Of a stretch of 8,283 nucleotides of DNA, positions 6,624 to 8,283 are shown in pieces. The stretch is from Chlamydiota bacterium. GTDB lineage: Bacteria > Chlamydiota > Chlamydiia > Chlamydiales > Rhabdochlamydiaceae. The translations under genes were made by a program, and so were the position numbers. The notes under the pieces are model-generated. The model was not told the origin of the DNA and ran no database searches. It was given only the letters and a program-made list of their open reading frames with translations. The DNA lies in assembly GCA_016866585.1 (NCBI GenBank), contig VGMB01000058.1, positions 1 to 8,283 on the forward strand, given 5' to 3'. Each line of letters starts with the position of its first letter. Position 1 is the first letter of the stretch.

Positions 6624-6851
6624 ATGGATACAAAAAAACAAGAAGAAATCAAAAAAAAATGGCTTCAAATTGCTGAAAAAGCCCGTAAGGATGAACATTT
6701 CAAACAACGACTAATCAAAAACCCCGACCTGATTTTAAAAGAAGAAGGACTTGATCTTCCAGAAAATATGCATGCTAAAATATACGAGGAAAAAAGCAAT
6801 ACAAGATATCTAATTTTGCCAGAACAGCCAAAGCAGGCTCGCCATAAATAA
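6624..6851 (+). CDS. NHLP-like small protein 1 (nitrile-hydratase-leader-like)
   Basis: This 75-residue protein follows the NHLP leader pattern, which resembles the N-terminal part of nitrile hydratase alpha subunit and serves as leader for ribosomally made modified peptides. The visible pattern is W13, KARKDEHFKQRL (19-30), NPDLILKEEG (33-42), then I53, E55 and YLILPEQP (62-69). In the family the usual form is A-x-x-D-E-x-F-K-x-R-L, NP, L-x-E-x-G and a V/I-LP close. The chain ends only 9 residues after LP, in a basic PKQARHK, so there is no core peptide and no GG or AG cleavage site. It has no Cys. A GAGGA site lies 4 nt before the ATG. A paralogue follows 43 bp downstream. It could be a free-standing leader-like adaptor or a remnant of a precursor; function unknown. 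Confidence 0.82.
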   Translation: MDTKKQEEIKKKWLQIAEKARKDEHFKQRLIKNPDLILKEEGLDLPENMHAKIYEEKSNTRYLILPEQPKQARHK

Positions 6852-6884
6852 ACAGTGTTATTTTAAGAAAAACAAAACTTATAT

Positions 6885-6890
6885 GAGAGA
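6885..6890 (+). promoter_or_regulatory. Purine-rich site deciding the start of NHLP-like protein 2
   Basis: GAGAGA ends 4 nt before the ATG at 6895. An in-frame ATG at 6883 overlaps this site and would add MRDA, which spoils the match with the MDTKK start of the upstream paralogue. The 6895 start is therefore preferred. Confidence 0.55.
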
Positions 6891-6894
6891 TGCT

Positions 6895-7173
6895 ATGGAC
6901 ACAAAAAAGTATGTAGAGGGAATGCAAAATTGGGCTAAAGTAGTTAGCAAAGCTTGGACTGATGAAAAATTTAAGAAAAGACTCTCTCTAGAAACCAATA
7001 AAGTTTTGCTGGAAGAAGGAGTCCCTATCGATAGTGACTTCCAATATAAAATACTCGAAAACACGAAAGATGAAATAAATTTCATTATACCGATCGAAAG
7101 GAAACTAATACGCCCAAAAAAACTGAACAAACCTACCAACACCTCAAAACCTATAAAATTTAAACCTCTTTAG
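6895..7173 (+). CDS. NHLP-like small protein 2 with basic proline-rich tail
   Basis: This 92-residue protein aligns without gaps to its upstream neighbour over residues 1-66: by my count 24 identities, including MDTKK, W13, KA, DE, FK, RL, LxEEG, KIxE and P66. It therefore belongs to the same NHLP-like group, and the pair arose by duplication and has diverged. After the leader-like part comes a 26-residue tail, RPKKLNKP to the end, rich in Lys and Pro with a few Ser/Thr and no Cys. This tail is at the place where a modified core peptide would be, but it lacks the Cys/Ser/Thr density of azole- or lanthionine-type cores and a GG cleavage site. It may bind nucleic acid or a partner. The two genes are 43 bp apart with no terminator between them and are probably one transcript. 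Confidence 0.8.
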   Translation: MDTKKYVEGMQNWAKVVSKAWTDEKFKKRLSLETNKVLLEEGVPIDSDFQYKILENTKDEINFIIPIERKLIRPKKLNKPTNTSKPIKFKPL

Positions 7174-7212
7174 AAAATAAAGAGAATAAACTGATTTACT
7201 AAGCGTCTGCAA

Positions 7213-7256
7213 AAACGAGATCTCTTGTCGAATTATTTCTACAAGCGATCTCGTTT
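7213..7256. terminator. Bidirectional hairpin terminator between NHLP-like gene 2 and phoH
   Basis: Arms 7213-7228 and 7241-7256 pair over 16 positions with one mismatch (T7223 and C7246) and a 12-nt loop. On the minus strand the stem ends in GTTTTTGC, five T residues, making it a good terminator for phoH, whose stop is 9 bp away. On the plus strand only three T residues follow, so it is weaker for the NHLP-like pair. Confidence 0.8.
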
Positions 7257-7264
7257 CATGATAC

Positions 7265-8283
7265 TTAGAGAATATCAGCGGCAATAGCAGCCAATTCCGA
7301 TCTTTCTGTTTTTTCAAGCAGCATATGTCCATAAATAGGATATTTCTGAAATTTGCTGACTGTGAAAGTTAAAGCATTAGAATCCTTATCTAAATAAGGA
7401 TTGTCAATTTGGGTTGGATCTCCAGTTAAAACAACTTTCGTTCCTTGACCTGCCCTAGAAATTATCGTCTTAACTTCATGCGGAGTTAAGTTTTGAGCTT
7501 CATCTATAATAATGAACATTTTAGGTAGTGTTCTACCCCTGATGTAAGTTACAGCTTCCATTTCGATTTTCTTACTTTCCATAATCCACTTTTGAGTCTC
7601 AGCACCATTACCTGTACCATTAGTAGACTGGCATAAAAACTCTAAGTTATCATAAATTGGCTGCATCCAATGATAGAGCTTTTCTTCTTTTGTACCAGGC
7701 AGATAGCCAATATCCTTACCAAGGGGCACAATAGGTCGGCTTACCAAAATTCTGCTATACAGCCCCTCATCAAAAACTTTTCTCATAGCTGAAGCTAAGG
7801 CTATGAGCGTTTTCCCAGTACCGGCTTGACCTATGAGTGTTACTAGTTTAATATCATCACGTAAAAGCAGATCCAAAGCACACTTTTGCTCTAAGTTCAA
7901 CGGATGTATACCCCATATATCTCTCGACACCTTAATTAGAGGTTCAAGTCTCTCAGAACGATGGTTATACTTGCATATCGCCGAAGACTGCTCGGGAGAT
8001 GATAACAGACAATACTCATTAGGCTTAAAATCCTTGATATCTGTCATCAAGAAATTATCCTTATAGAACATATCTATATCACGTTTCTCAACTTCGAGTT
8101 TTCTATAGCCTTTATATATCTGATCGTAAGACTCTTTAAGATTCTCATAATCCTGAGCCTCTATCCCTATAGCTTCAGCCTTAACACGCACAACTAAGTC
8201 TTTCGAAACCAAAACAACTCTTTTACCTGTTTTTTGTATCTCGTATGCTGCCTGTAAAATTCTGTTATCCGGCTTATCTAAAC
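7265..8283 (-). CDS. phoH: PIN-PhoH ATPase (PhoH2/YlaK-like), N terminus beyond the window
   Basis: The reading frame is open to the right edge; 338 codons are visible. The first residues, LDKPDNRILQAAYEI and then VVLVSKDLVVRVKA, are the end of a PIN nuclease domain, with the conserved DNRIL and VSKD. The PhoH domain follows: Walker A GQAGTGKT (visible residues 151-158), SRPIVPLGKDIGYLPG (181-196), Walker B IIIDEAQN (257-264), LTGDPTQID (285-293) and the typical end ERSELAAIAADIL. PIN-PhoH proteins combine a predicted RNase with a superfamily 1-like ATPase, and some have sequence-specific RNA unwinding and cleavage activity in vitro. Homologues are common and are usually called phoH, but a link to phosphate starvation should not be assumed. 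The TTG at 8212 inside the PIN domain is not the true start. The gene ends 9 bp from a strong terminator. Confidence 0.95.
   Translation of the reverse strand, partial: LDKPDNRILQAAYEIQKTGKRVVLVSKDLVVRVKAEAIGIEAQDYENLKESYDQIYKGYRKLEVEKRDIDMFYKDNFLMTDIKDFKPNEYCLLSSPEQSSAICKYNHRSERLEPLIKVSRDIWGIHPLNLEQKCALDLLLRDDIKLVTLIGQAGTGKTLIALASAMRKVFDEGLYSRILVSRPIVPLGKDIGYLPGTKEEKLYHWMQPIYDNLEFLCQSTNGTGNGAETQKWIMESKKIEMEAVTYIRGRTLPKMFIIIDEAQNLTPHEVKTIISRAGQGTKVVLTGDPTQIDNPYLDKDSNALTFTVSKFQKYPIYGHMLLEKTERSELAAIAADIL

Noticed and set aside
6879..7142. Minus-strand 87-residue open frame with hydrophobic segments
   Set aside because: It is antisense to NHLP-like gene 2, which is supported by its paralogue; hydrophobic antisense frames are expected opposite Lys/Glu-rich coding sequence.
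8210..8212. TTG at 8212 as the start of the PhoH gene
   Set aside because: The frame continues to the window edge and the upstream residues DNRILQAAYEI belong to the PIN domain, so the true start is outside.

Overview
The window is about 8.3 kb of AT-rich, gene-dense bacterial DNA. It holds seven complete, convincing protein genes plus two small tandem genes, and is cut at both ends by partial genes. No tRNA, rRNA, insertion sequence, CRISPR array or replication origin was found. The gene mix suggests a Gram-negative, host-associated bacterium, perhaps chlamydia-like or Legionella-like: a YfiF-type SpoU enzyme, an RlmM-like and an RlmK/L-like rRNA methyltransferase, a PIN-PhoH ATPase, a stearoyl-CoA-type desaturase and a RING-like protein with a nuclear-localisation-like tail. 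That assignment is inference; no single gene fixes the phylum.

Layout, left to right. (1) Positions 1-185 are the 3' end of a plus-strand rRNA methyltransferase. It meets the rhlE helicase gene (minus strand, 190-1473) tail to tail across 4 bp. (2) A 199-bp divergent intergenic region leads to a 264-residue protein of unknown function (1673-2467) with a RING-like Cys/His pattern. (3) A PRPP-binding phosphoribosyltransferase (2600-3244) ends inside a perfect 23-bp inverted repeat that forms a strong terminator. (4) On the minus strand follow a fatty acid desaturase (3285-4451) with its own promoter, and a two-gene unit of RNA methyltransferases (YfiF-like, then RlmM-like; 6241-4593) overlapping by 7 bp. 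(5) A 382-bp AT-rich gap with hairpins precedes two small plus-strand genes (6624-6851 and 6895-7173). These are paralogues of the nitrile-hydratase-leader-like (NHLP) type, otherwise known as leader regions of ribosomally made modified peptides. (6) A large imperfect hairpin separates them from a convergent PIN-PhoH ATPase gene that runs off the right edge.

Much of the window concerns RNA: three methyltransferases, a DEAD-box helicase and a PIN-PhoH protein that is expected to act on RNA. The desaturase would adjust membrane fluidity. The accessory, more surprising items are the RING-like protein and the NHLP-like pair. The pair has no recognisable modification enzyme, protease or exporter beside it and no obvious core peptide, so it may be a non-canonical use of that leader fold.
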